A DNA stretch of 64,000 nt from Astrocystis sublimbata (taxonomy: Eukaryota > Ascomycota > Sordariomycetes > Xylariales > Xylariaceae): the NCBI GenBank assembly GCA_022453515.1, contig JAJNNY010000052.1, forward strand, positions 124,001 through 188,000, read 5' to 3'. How positions within the stretch are numbered: position 1 is the first letter of the stretch; the number at the start of each line of letters is the position of its first letter. A program made the position numbers and the translations under genes. A model generated the notes under the pieces. It saw nothing but the letters and a program-made list of their open reading frames with translations. It was not told the origin of the DNA and searched no databases. Below are positions 1-10,102 of the stretch, in pieces.

Positions 1-2096
1 TGGTCAACAAGGCCTACTCCGACAACACCCAGCTCCAATACGCCTACTACGATCTCCCCTTCGTCTGCCCCCCTGCCGGCAGGTCCCATGCCTCCGGTTT
101 CCTCAGCGGCCAGAGCATATCCTTGAACCTCGGCGAGGTTCTGCGTGGCGACCGCATCGTCATCTCCGATCTCGACTTGACCGTCGGCCACGACAACACC
201 TGCAGTCATCTGTGCGATCGCAAGCTGAGCAGGAAGGATCTTGAGCGCGCGCAGGAACTGGTCAAGGATGGCTATGTTGTTGAATGGATCGTCGACAACC
301 TGCCAGGCGCCACCAGCTTCGTTACCGTCGACAAGACCCAGAGATACTACGCCGCCGGCTTCAAGCTCGGCTTCACCAAGTACGATCCGAGCACCGGCAA
401 GCCGCACTACTACCTGAACAATCACCACACCATCCTTATCCGCTATCGTCCCGCCCCGGGTCGAGCCGGCGAGAGCGGTGGCAAGGTCATCGTCGGTTTC
501 GAGGTCTACACCAAGAGCATTGGTCCCAACAGCAAGCGCGAGAATGGCTGCCCCGTCGAATTGCAAGATGTCGAAGAGAACTTCGAGTTATACCTACCAC
601 CGGAGAAGAGCAAGGACGCTTCGCTGCAGGAACAACATGCCGATACCGAAGACGACAACGATGAAATGATCACCGTTCCTTATTCCTACTCGGTGTACTT
701 CCGCGAGGATACTTCGGTCGAGTGGGATAAGCGTTGGGACCTATACTTCGTAAACCAGGAGGACCGAGGGTCGAGGATCCACTTACTCGCTATCATCAAC
801 TCCTTGATTATCTGCGGACTGCTGAGCGGCCTCGTCGCCATGATTCTGTCCAAGACGATCCGAACTGACATCAAGGGGCATAAAGAGGGCTCTGTGGAAA
901 GCGGTCGCGCTAAGAGGGTAGAGAAACACGGCGGCGTGGACGACCCCCTGAACGACGCCTCCGAAGACGAGGCCCTCGAGGATGTGACCGGTTGGAAGCT
1001 GTTGCATGGCGATGTTTTCCGCCGCCCGAAATACGGACACCTGCTCGCCCCCTTGGTCGGTTCAGGCACCCAGGTCATATTCATGGCTTTCGGCCTGATC
1101 TTCCTCAGCGCCGTTGGGGTCCTAAACCCAAGTTTCCGGGGCGGCTTTCTCAGCTTCGGATTCGGCCTCTTCGTGACCGCCGGTGTCTCCTCGGGCTACT
1201 TCTCCGCCAAGGTATACAAGGGCTTTGGCGGCGTCAACTTCGGCAAGAACGCGCTGATCACAGCCTCCTTCTTCCCCGGCCTCCTTTTCACCCTTGTTTT
1301 CATACTGAACCTGTTCGTCTGGGCGCAGGCCTCGAGTACCGCCATTCCGTTCAGCACCCTCCTTGCCATGGCCCTGCTTTGGCTGTGCATCCAGGTCCCG
1401 CTCGTCTATCTCGGCTCCTGGTTCGGCTACGCCAAGACGGCCGCGTGGGAGAACCCGACCAAGACCGCCCCCGTGCCCCGCCAGGTGCCGCCGCAGTCGT
1501 GGTACATCAAGAGCCTGCAGTCGATCCTACTCGCCGGGCTGGTGCCCTTCACGGTGATCTTCATCGAGCTGATCTTCGTGTTCCAGTCGGTGTGGCAGGA
1601 CAAGAGCAGCTTCTACTACGTCTTCGGCTTTTTAGGCGTCGTCTCGCTCATCCTGATCGTCACGGTGGCCGAGGTCACCGTCGTCACCATCTACGTCCAG
1701 CTGTGCGCCGAGAACTACCACTGGTGGTGGCAGTCGTTCGCCGTCGGCGGCGCCAGCGCCCTCTGGGTGTTCCTGTACAGCATCTGGTACTACTTCTTCA
1801 AGCTGCACATCACGGGCTTCGTGAGCTCCATGCTGTTTTTTGTCTACAGCTTCATGGCGTGTTGTATCTACGGCCTGCTGACGGGGACGGTCGGCTTCCT
1901 TTGCGTCTATGCGTTTATACGGAAATTATATGCGTAAGATAACCATGCCCCTCTTCCTTGCCCCCCCCCCCCCCCCCCCACCCTTGTTACTTGCTCTGTT
2001 TTGTGTTGGATCTTCAGATGCGATACAATCTTTTGCCTCACAAGTCATGGAAGCTAACGGTCCATCTACCGGAACAGTGCAATCAAAATAGACTGA
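1..2096 (+). CDS. TM9SF/EMP70 (nonaspanin) family membrane protein, 5' end outside window
   Basis: Nine-span membrane protein of the TM9SF/EMP70 family, which acts in Golgi and endosomal membranes in sorting of membrane cargo. The frame is already open at base 3 and 649 residues are visible. The lumenal domain carries family motifs (YYAAGFKLGF, LNNHHTILIRY). The first membrane span starts near base 775 and the remaining spans run to about base 1930. Exons are <1-1933 and 2078-2096. Without splicing the frame stops at 1937 after RKLYA. However, a GTAAGA donor at 1934, a GCTAAC branch site at 2053-2058 and an AG at 2076-2077 join a 19-base exon, so the protein ends AAIKID. That is the KxD tail known in this family to bind COPI and hold the protein in the Golgi. 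The 144-base intron contains a run of 19 C. Family assignment is firm; the last exon is inferred from splice consensus plus the recovered motif. Confidence 0.93.
1961..1979 (+). repeat. C19 homopolymer inside the last TM9SF intron
   Basis: Nineteen consecutive C lie between the donor at 1934 and the branch site at 2053. The tract is on the transcribed side of the intron and may vary in length between isolates or be a sequencing weak spot. It does not affect the coding frame. Confidence 0.9.
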
Positions 2097-3496
2097 CGTC
2101 TCCAATGACTTCGGGTTTAACAAAAAGGGGGAACCGAGAAAAAAGAAACGAATGAATGCTACATATACCAATATACTAGTATAATACACATTCCTACTCA
2201 ACATCGAGTAGCAGATCACTAGCATTACCACTGGCGCACACGGGTCCTGGAGTTTAGTGAGTGAGCGGTTTTGAAATCTGTGTTTAATAGGTCGGACTGT
2301 TTCTTCTTTTCTTTAATGGGATTGTTTCTTTGTCTCGTACTATGATCATGATGCATGTATACATACTTATCTTACCTACCATACACCATTGCATGCCACA
2401 ATGCAATGAAATCAAAGAGTAGCATGAAGCAGCTAGCTCGTGAGTAAGTAAGCACCGCCTCTCGATTGGCCGAATTCCTCGTCATCGGTATCAATAGATG
2501 ATGGGTGTAGTGAGTTAGTCAACTAACTGCATTGCATTACAAACAGATGATGATGATGGCATCGTGATCAATTCCGATACGAGATGATCCCCAAATGATA
2601 CCAGGTACCTAGGTGCAAGATACCACACCCGCATACTTCCCCAGCCAGAGCACGCAAGTGATTACAGTATCAACATGTGATGCTTTCAAGAGTGACGATT
2701 GCCCTTGTGTGGATTACTAAGTACGTAGCTGAAAACTACGCACCCTGTCTGCTAACCACGCAATACGATTGTACGTGTACGTGCCCGTTGAGAAGAGTAA
2801 TTGTCCAGTAATATGATATGATATGTTACTAGGTACATCAGACCGCGAAATGGTGACGCGTGCGCAGGTAGGCTAGTATTTACCGAGGTAGTCTCACAGT
2901 GAAATAAATGCCTATCGAACATGAGAGTCCAGATTAGGTACTGAAGACAGTCTGTTCGTGTTTTTTATCTGAATGCCCATAAACTTCAAGCAAGCAAGCA
3001 AAACACAATCAGCCATTCGAAATGTGAGTTGGCCGCCAAGGTTCAAAGTATCACGTAGAGAGCGCCTGCACATGTCAGAATCGAATCGCTTAGGTTTGTG
3101 TAGACGAGTTCACATCTCCGCCTGGTCCAAAGCTGTTTAAAAGGTATGTATTTATGTATCTATCTATACACATGTCTAGATCTACTTAGTAGTCATGATA
3201 CAATGCCGAACACCCGAATTGCCTCGTGAATCTTTTCACAGGTGCAACTGCCTTTCAGTCGCCCGCCCGCTCGCAATGCCGTCATGATATACCCGATGCA
3301 TGGATTGAGAGCGACTCTCTGATGTTCCGTTGCAGCGTGTGTGAATATGCCAAACGCCGAAAATGCCATGGAGACCAAAACGAATACAAAAAATGGAAAC
3401 ATAAGGGAGTAGGCACAGCTCTCGTTCATCCTATGTACAAACATAGTAGCTCTCTCCCCTCGTCAGTGGCGCTGAAAGTTCATCCATCAATCGGTT
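2097..3496. other. Convergent intergenic region without a supportable gene
   Basis: This 1.4 kb lies between the 3' ends of the TM9SF gene and the Leu5-type carrier. It is moderately AT-rich, has only short frames with no recognisable protein, and contains GTACCTAGG-type motifs near 2607 and 2830. I see no RNA gene in it. Confidence 0.7.
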
Positions 3497-4857
3497 CTAT
3501 ATCCCCAGCATGGTCTTGGTGCGCTCGTACGTATAAAAGCTGACAGCCGCCAACGGTATAATCTTGATGTATCCGATACTCAAACCCACGAAGAAGCCAG
3601 AGAAGCCCCGCTCCTTGAATATCATACCGGCCGTCTCGGCGATGCGCAGCCTATGCCCATCGCCAACAGCGCCGGCGACCTGCATCCGTCTCCTGATGAG
3701 CTCAAGAGGGTACGATATGGTCTGGGAGACAGCACCGGAGATACCGCCGGCGGTAAGCTCGGCCCACGCCTGGAGCGGCGCGGGCTTGTCGCTTGGCGCA
3801 TTGGCGGGACGTGGGAGCGTGGCGTGTTTCCGAAGCAGGGGGGACCGGAAGACGTCGCCTATGGAGTCATGGGTCAGGAACGACATGCCGGCGTAGGGAA
3901 CCATGCCGAGCATGGTGGTGGAAAAGCCCCTGTAGAAGTTGATGATGCCGGAGCGCGGTACGACCACGTGAGCGGTCGTGGTAGCTGCGCCGGCGAGGCC
4001 CCTCACAACGGCGGAGCTGGCGTGGGCGGCGGCCGGGGCCTTCTTGGGGAGCGGGTGCTCGTGGTAGATCTTGGTGCAGATGTCGGTAAGTGAGGAGGGG
4101 CGGACGCCGGTCTCGAAGGCGAGGCGCACGCGGATGACCTCGAGCGGGTAGGTAAAGAGCACGGAAGTGACGCCGGCGAGAGCGCCGGCAGTAAAGCGCC
4201 GAAGCCATGTCTCTTGGTGCTTGGCGCCTATGATGAAGGCGCGGTATTGCTCATAGGCGACGAACTTGATGGCAGCGTAAGGGTAGATTTTCAGCAGGGT
4301 GGCGGAGTGGCCGCGGAAGAGCCCAACGATGCCGTGCTGGGCGTATATGTCGGACAATGCGTGGCTCAGGCCAGACCACGAGCCGGTGTACTTTGCAAAT
4401 TGCGGGTTGCTCGTCTGGAAGAGGATCTTGACTCGGTCGAGGGGCGCGACGGTGGTCTTGGCCTGTATGTCGCCAGTGTGTCAGCACAACGCAACAAGGC
4501 GACAACGCGGACTGTTAGCTCTGGAGAGAGAGAGAGAGAGGGACGTACGGCACACCCAGCTATGCCACCGGCGACGAAGGACCGGGTCATGTAGTCGACG
4601 CTGTGCTTGTTGGGCTTCTGCTTTTCCCTGGGCTGCCCCGCGGCGGCGGCCTCGGCTTCAGTCTTGACTACCGCGCCATTGCCAGGGTGCCTGCCGTCGC
4701 GGCTGTCTTTGTTGTCGGTGGCGGCAGAGGTGATAGCGTTGCCGGTCCGCCTGAGCACGCCGTCCATCTTATCGACGAGGGTGTCGGTGCTGCGATCGGG
4801 TGCTTGCAGCACAGGCATCTCGGCGATGGAGGCATGGTTCGTCAGAGGCATTGGCAT
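3497..4857 (-). CDS. leu5: Mitochondrial carrier, Leu5/SLC25A16-42 (coenzyme A) type
   Basis: Inner-membrane solute carrier of the Leu5 group, which yeast needs to accumulate coenzyme A in the mitochondrial matrix. Two exons, 4549-4857 and 3497-4462, separated by an 86-base intron (donor GTACGT, acceptor ATACAG), give 424 residues. After a hydrophilic N-terminal stretch of about 95 residues come three carrier repeats, each with a signature: PLDRVK near residue 110, PLEVIR and PLELIR. The blocks KILFQTSNPQFAKYTGS, GHSATLLKIYPYAA and FFVGLSIGYIK are characteristic of Leu5 rather than other carriers. The start is the first ATG (4857) in the open frame; an in-frame stop lies upstream at 4927-4929. 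The N-terminus is longer than in yeast Leu5, as is common in filamentous fungi. The intron carries an (AG)n run. Substrate is inferred from family only. Confidence 0.93.
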
Positions 4858-5645
4858 GCCTGCGCCAACTGAGCTGTCAGGTCTCTCGCGCACACTCACA
4901 CACTCACGCAGGCGCCAATGGTAGCACTAGAATTCCATGCAAAAAACACAACGGAGAAACGACGGGCTACGATGTGCTAGCGGCGACTCGTGGTGGACGG
5001 GATTCGGAGAATGGTATGGTGTCGGGTAGATGGAGAATTGAAGGGGTGTGGAGGGAGGGAGGGATGGCATGGCAATTGGCAATTGCTAATCCGGGGTGCC
5101 GGGGGTCTCCAGTCCCCCCAGTCAATCACCTGCAACCAAAACGTCATCCCCACTATTTGACTAGGCCCGGTAGGTACCAGCGATCAGGTACCTGTCCACC
5201 ACCTATCGAGCCGAGGCATGCCGAGTCTGCGTGCCGGCTCTAACCCTTTAACCCTCGAGCGACTTTCTCTACAGCGACTTTCTCTGTAGCGGGACGCTGT
5301 CACACCCGCACCCGCACACGGGACTGTGTCACGCGACATGTTACATAATCCCATTCTCAACAGTAGAAACCAGGAGAACGACATTCCCAAACAGACCGCC
5401 ACCCGTCCCCGTCATATTGCACATCGGAGATCTTCGCCTACATACTGGCTACGCACATGCAGTCGTTCTTCTTGTCTTTGAGGAGGAGGAACCAGGTTTG
5501 AAGTTCATATTCTTATATCAACAAGTAAACACTACTGTGTGTCGACATGTCCCTCCGTGTCCCTACTATATCATCTCGTTGGCGAAGTCGGCCATACAGA
5601 TCGTGGTGGTCCGGTTAGTGGTGCGATAAGGCACTCCGCGTGCCC
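4858..5645. other. Intergenic: upstream of the carrier, downstream of the CCDC124 gene
   Basis: About 790 bases that must hold the carrier promoter (minus strand) and the 3' flank of the CCDC124 gene. No frame in it resembles a protein. Confidence 0.7.
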
Positions 5646-6434
5646 TTATTGCACAAGATATGATTCTTTCCTATCCATTTCAGCCTCTAGAACCGCAAGC
5701 CTCTCACCCTTGGTGGCGTTGTGTTGAGCATGGACTTGGTTGAACGGATTATCGGGGCTCTTCGCGAACTCTTCTCGGATGATTTCGCCTCTCTGACTGT
5801 ACTTGAGTTTGATTCCTTCTTCTTTCATCTCCTTTTCTCTCCGTTCCCTAAAAGCAGCAAAGGCTGCTTGGTACCTTCGTTCGGGATGTAGTTCCACCTT
5901 GACATTCTTGTTGCCATCCATGACGTCGAAGAGCTCTAGGGCACCGGTAATGGAGTCGGTGGCCATTGCCTTCTTTTCCTCGCCGTCGTCGAGTGAAAGT
6001 TGTGACAATGCGGACCCGATGCCGCGACTAGGCTTGGCGGTAGCTTTTTTGACATTCTTGGGCGTCGCTCGGCCGGGAGTGTTCTTTTCATCGTCGGCTT
6101 GCAGGGCTTGGAGTTCGGCCTTCTTTCGCGCTTGTTCAGCTTTCTTGGCAGCTTCTGCTTCTCTGTGCTATTGATCAGCATCATCCCAATCGACGTGTAT
6201 TCAGCCATCCTCTTGATTGATACGAAGACACCCACGCTAGTCTAGGGGGGCGATAATCACAAGAGAGACAGGAGCATACTTCTTAGCATTAGTCTTTGCT
6301 CCCTTCCCCCATTTCTCGTCCTCGGCGGCGGCATTTTTACGATCTTCGGTGGCGGCCTTAGCAGCAGCGGCATCGGCCTTGCGAGCCTGGCCGACTGCCT
6401 TCTTGCTATTTTCACCGCCCTTTTTCCCCGCCAT
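5646..6434 (-). CDS. CCDC124/Lso2-family ribosome-associated coiled-coil protein
   Basis: Small basic coiled-coil protein of the CCDC124/Lso2 family. These proteins bind near the tRNA sites of ribosomes and help idle ribosomes resume translation after starvation. Exons 6280-6434 and 5646-6162 with a 117-base intron (donor GTATGC, acceptor CACAG) give 223 residues. The N-terminus is MAGKKGGENSKKA, followed by a Lys/Ala/Glu-rich helix across the exon junction (KTNAKK joined to EAEAAKKAEQ). A linker leads to the conserved C-terminal domain with ITGALELFD, HPERRYQAAFAAF and SPDNPFNQ. Splicing at the other candidate AG (ATAG) would throw the downstream domain out of frame, which fixes the acceptor. 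Length and domain order agree with fungal homologues. The ribosome role is from family knowledge. Confidence 0.9.
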
Positions 6435-7768
6435 AGCTTAATGTTTTTGAGAACCTAAAGCAAACGGGGTCGGACAGAATCACACGTAGCTCAAAGAACT
6501 AAATGTGAGGCAAAGTGATAGATTGGTACGTGCTTCGCGGTAAGGAGGTGTGTATTGGCTGTAAAATGGTTACAGTAGACTACTCCAGCCTCAGACTAGG
6601 TAGAACTATCTACGCTACCTATCAGGCATCCCGCATGGAAACGTTCGAGAGCACAGCAGTAAGAACTAGGGCGGGGTAGGGCAAATCGGGCTATGTCATG
6701 GGTGGAAACTCAAAATCTTAGGCGCTAGCTTGTGACTGAAGTGTGCATGATCCGGTCCGACCTTGGCAAGATATCGTATACTTAAATCCGATATAGTACC
6801 TAAACACTGCTTTCTTCTGTAACACGTCGCAATTTGGATCTCTGTAATGGCCATATCGGCAAATTTTGATACCAGTGGAAATTCACTACATACAGTCCTA
6901 TATTTTTGTTTCCGGACAGGATCCGGGCACATCCGTTACTCAGTGCAGTGGTGTACCTATGTGGAGGCGAGCAGCTTAGCCCAAATCCCAAGGTTACTCT
7001 ACTTAGGTAGTAGCAATCCCATACAGGCATTCCTCATCCAGGCGCCCGCGGCCGTCTATTAGAGCTACCTGATCCACGCAACAGGCTTGGGAGAGACACT
7101 ACATATATATCGCAAATTGAAAGAATTAGCGATTGCTTCGCTTCTATGGTAGAAAATGAGAGATTTCCTACTTAAGGCTCGAATTTTCTCAAGTAGGTAC
7201 ATTTCTAGATATCGTGGTCTTGGCATCTTGCAATTTCATTACCCACCCACCCACCCACCTACTTCCTAGGTAATCAAAATACATAAGGCTAAGTTTGCAA
7301 TGTGGGATCTCCGCCATCGGTCTAGAAACGGAAAGGCTGCCGATGCATACCAGGTAGTAGAAACCAACGGCATAATTGAAGATATATGGTGGTCGCCAGA
7401 GGCGGGGACGACAGTCGCTATATATTTTCTTGGTGGACGACTTCGAATCTTGCTTGATATTCTCCATCTACTTCATGTTCGCAAATTCAACCGTCCGTCC
7501 CAGCCCGGACGCTAGAGAACCGATCGCGCTGAACAGATTGCAGCCTCCTTCGGGGTAGGAGGAAATTATGTTACAACGTATGCAAACGGCCGCTCATAGT
7601 GAGGCCGGTCAAAGTTGAGAGTCTTTACCGACGACCCTTCCACATATTACGCTCATGAGTGTTGGGTTCATTATTGCCACATCATGAAGTGAATAGTTGT
7701 CTGTCCACGGCCCATGGATTCTTTCGCAGTGGACTTTTTGGTATATCAATGAAAGACGCCAACTCGGA
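6435..7768. other. Divergent intergenic region between CCDC124 and HET genes
   Basis: About 1.3 kb holding two divergent promoters. It has a short CCCA repeat run near 7241-7258 and several GTACCTA/TAGGTAC motifs (near 6797, 6954 and 7193). No gene can be supported. Confidence 0.65.
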
Positions 7769-9688
7769 ATGGCACCCGTCGACGACGCCGAACATGATCC
7801 TTATTATGATGAATGGGCGGAATTTGTACAACCATGCCTTTGCCGTGCATCAGCCTATCCCTACCGACGGCTTATTGGCACCGATATCCGACTCCTCAAC
7901 GTGCTTCCAGGTGAAGGGATCATAGAATGCGTCTTACACGAGATGCCGTTGACAGAGGGGCAGGATTTCTTTGCTGTATCATACGTCTGGGGCACCGAAC
8001 TCGAAGCGGAAGAAATACTTCTAGATGGTCTTCCGTTCAAGGTCTCACGAAACCTTCATGGATTTCTTCATCAGATCAGAGAACAACCTGAGACGCCGTT
8101 GAAGATTGGATATCCAGATGAATATTTCTGGATCGACGCAATCTGCCTAAATCAAGAGGATATGGAAGAAAAGGCATTTCAAATCCCTCGGATGATGGAT
8201 ATCTACCGCGCTTCTCTCAAAATCGTCATTTGGCTGGGGCCTAATAAACCCATGGCTAAGTCTGAAACCCATGGGAGGAGAAGAATCACGTCACGCTCAG
8301 ATCCGACTACCATGCTTTTAACAAGACAGGAGCTGTCTCCAGATAGCGTTGTTGAGTTGTTGTTTGAGAAAGCGAGATCTTTGTGGGTAGACTGGGAACT
8401 TCCCGATGACGACTCAGAAGAAGATTTAGTTCTTCGCAAGATTTTTGGCGAGTCATATGGTGCTGTGGTTCGAGCTTCAAATGAGATTCTGCGGAGACCA
8501 TGGTTTGTGAGACTGTGGACGATCCAGGAAGGCTGTCTGGAGCTACCTTCGACCGTCCTTGCCGGTCGCCACGGTGTCCTTTTAGAGAGTCTCATAGCAG
8601 TTCTGAAGGCATTTGCTCGGCGAAATCGACTCATCATTCTGGCACCCGGTTATTCAAGGATAGTCGCTTTGGGCCAAATTGAGAAACGATTACGCTCGAA
8701 ATACGAGCTCGAGCGCATAAGACAGCAGCCACAGACGAGCGTGGGCGAACGCATCATGGAGATACTCACGATAGCGTCAGGAGAGTTAGCTCAAGCTACA
8801 GACCCAAGAGACCGAGTATACGCGTTGTTGGGTCTTATGACATTTCTCGTTGGAGATCGCTTGCCTACTGAACTAAGGCCGGATTATCGCTTGTCTTATG
8901 ACACAATTTACTGGGCATATGCGGCTTACCTATTCCAAAACAGCGGAGATCTCAGATTACTCCTGCACAGTCGACACGAGCTTCAAGGGGTCCCATCCTG
9001 GGTTCCGGATTTTCGGTATCTGGGCTCTAGGGGGGAAGTGTGCCGCGATCCTACAATACGTGTCTCCCCGAATAAGCAAGTTCTTTACTTGCAGGGCGTG
9101 CGCATGGAGAACATATGTGACAAGGTTGGTGAATGGATAGATGCCAATCGTCTGACTGTCGGTACAGATTCTGGTCTGCAGTATCGCATTCGGTACGTGG
9201 AGGGACGAATTTTCAAGCTGGCATCTCAAATCCGGAATATTTCACTAGAGGAAGTCTTAGACGAGTTCTTTTTGGAAGCTTTTGTTATGTCGAGGCAGGG
9301 CGGTAAGGCTGGCGTGCGAAAGGCCTATTCAAACTTGAAAGGCCATTCCCATCGGAATGGTGCATGGCTTCCACAACGATGCCGGGAGAAGACGACAGAG
9401 TATTTGGGTAAAGAGTTCGCCATTGCGCGTCACATCCGCTATTCTCTTGTGTTACTCGAAGACGGTACCATTCTTTCGGCGAGAATGGCTGATATCGATA
9501 TTAGACCCGATGATGTTGTCTGTGTGTTCAAGGGCGCGGCACAGCCAAGCATCATTCGGCCATCTGAGAGTGGTGATAGTTTCATTCTGATAAGCCAATG
9601 TGATATCCGGTCGGGGACTTTGAGTCGTCAAAAATTTAACAAAGACTTCTGGGCCGGCAGGAGTCTCGAGGCATTCCAGTTGGTGTAG
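7769..9688 (+). CDS. HET-domain (heterokaryon incompatibility) protein
   Basis: Protein with an N-terminal HET domain, the module that triggers cell death when incompatible fungal strains fuse, and which is also common in uncharacterised fungal proteins. Single exon, 639 residues from the first in-frame ATG at 7769; the frame is open upstream but only from non-ATG codons. Hallmarks in order: IRLLNVLPG, FFAVSYVWGTE, FWIDAICLNQEDMEEKAFQI, IVIWLGP, then WFVRLWTIQE and DPRDRVYALLGL. The C-terminal part ends in the usual beta-rich tail (DDVVCVFKGAAQPSIIRP). No NACHT, WD-repeat or ankyrin partner domain is visible, so this is a stand-alone HET protein. Compared with the hexose transporter it uses many more A/T-ending codons, as expected of an accessory gene. 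Whether it controls incompatibility cannot be told from sequence. Confidence 0.93.
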   Translation: MAPVDDAEHDPYYDEWAEFVQPCLCRASAYPYRRLIGTDIRLLNVLPGEGIIECVLHEMPLTEGQDFFAVSYVWGTELEAEEILLDGLPFKVSRNLHGFLHQIREQPETPLKIGYPDEYFWIDAICLNQEDMEEKAFQIPRMMDIYRASLKIVIWLGPNKPMAKSETHGRRRITSRSDPTTMLLTRQELSPDSVVELLFEKARSLWVDWELPDDDSEEDLVLRKIFGESYGAVVRASNEILRRPWFVRLWTIQEGCLELPSTVLAGRHGVLLESLIAVLKAFARRNRLIILAPGYSRIVALGQIEKRLRSKYELERIRQQPQTSVGERIMEILTIASGELAQATDPRDRVYALLGLMTFLVGDRLPTELRPDYRLSYDTIYWAYAAYLFQNSGDLRLLLHSRHELQGVPSWVPDFRYLGSRGEVCRDPTIRVSPNKQVLYLQGVRMENICDKVGEWIDANRLTVGTDSGLQYRIRYVEGRIFKLASQIRNISLEEVLDEFFLEAFVMSRQGGKAGVRKAYSNLKGHSHRNGAWLPQRCREKTTEYLGKEFAIARHIRYSLVLLEDGTILSARMADIDIRPDDVVCVFKGAAQPSIIRPSESGDSFILISQCDIRSGTLSRQKFNKDFWAGRSLEAFQLV

Positions 9689-10102
9689 CTTCAAGTCACA
9701 CAACTGGTGACTTTTGGCCTCCGAGGAGGAATGAACAATCGAAGACCTCGTATTTACCATGTTGTCTTTGGTGCAGCAGCTTCGAAAGTCGGGTTTCGTA
9801 GTACTTTCTATATATCAATATCATCGGGGTTTAAGAGGTCTGACCAAGGTCCATGTATCACGTAATTCTGCTACTTGAATTGATGATCAGGACTAGGGAG
9901 GGCGTGGCCCACTCTGGGCATGTCCGGTGCGATTGATCAGCAAAGCCTGCGAAGCCCACCAAAACAGGGAATACTTCAGCTCTACACAAGCTCATCTGCA
10001 TTCAGTCAACCCCGCCCAGATTATAGTAGTGACTATGCGAACGGCCCAATGCATCCTACGAGATTAGCGGTCCCTTAAATTCACAAAAGCTGGGGGTTTC
10101 CG
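9689..10102. other. Short intergenic region between HET and lipid-kinase-like genes
   Basis: 414 bases between two genes in the same direction. Nothing recognisable beyond the likely promoter of the downstream gene. Confidence 0.6.

Noticed and set aside
992..1942. 316-codon frame overlapping the TM9SF gene
   Set aside because: Arg/Pro-rich translation of a GC-rich gene in another frame; no start context or family match.
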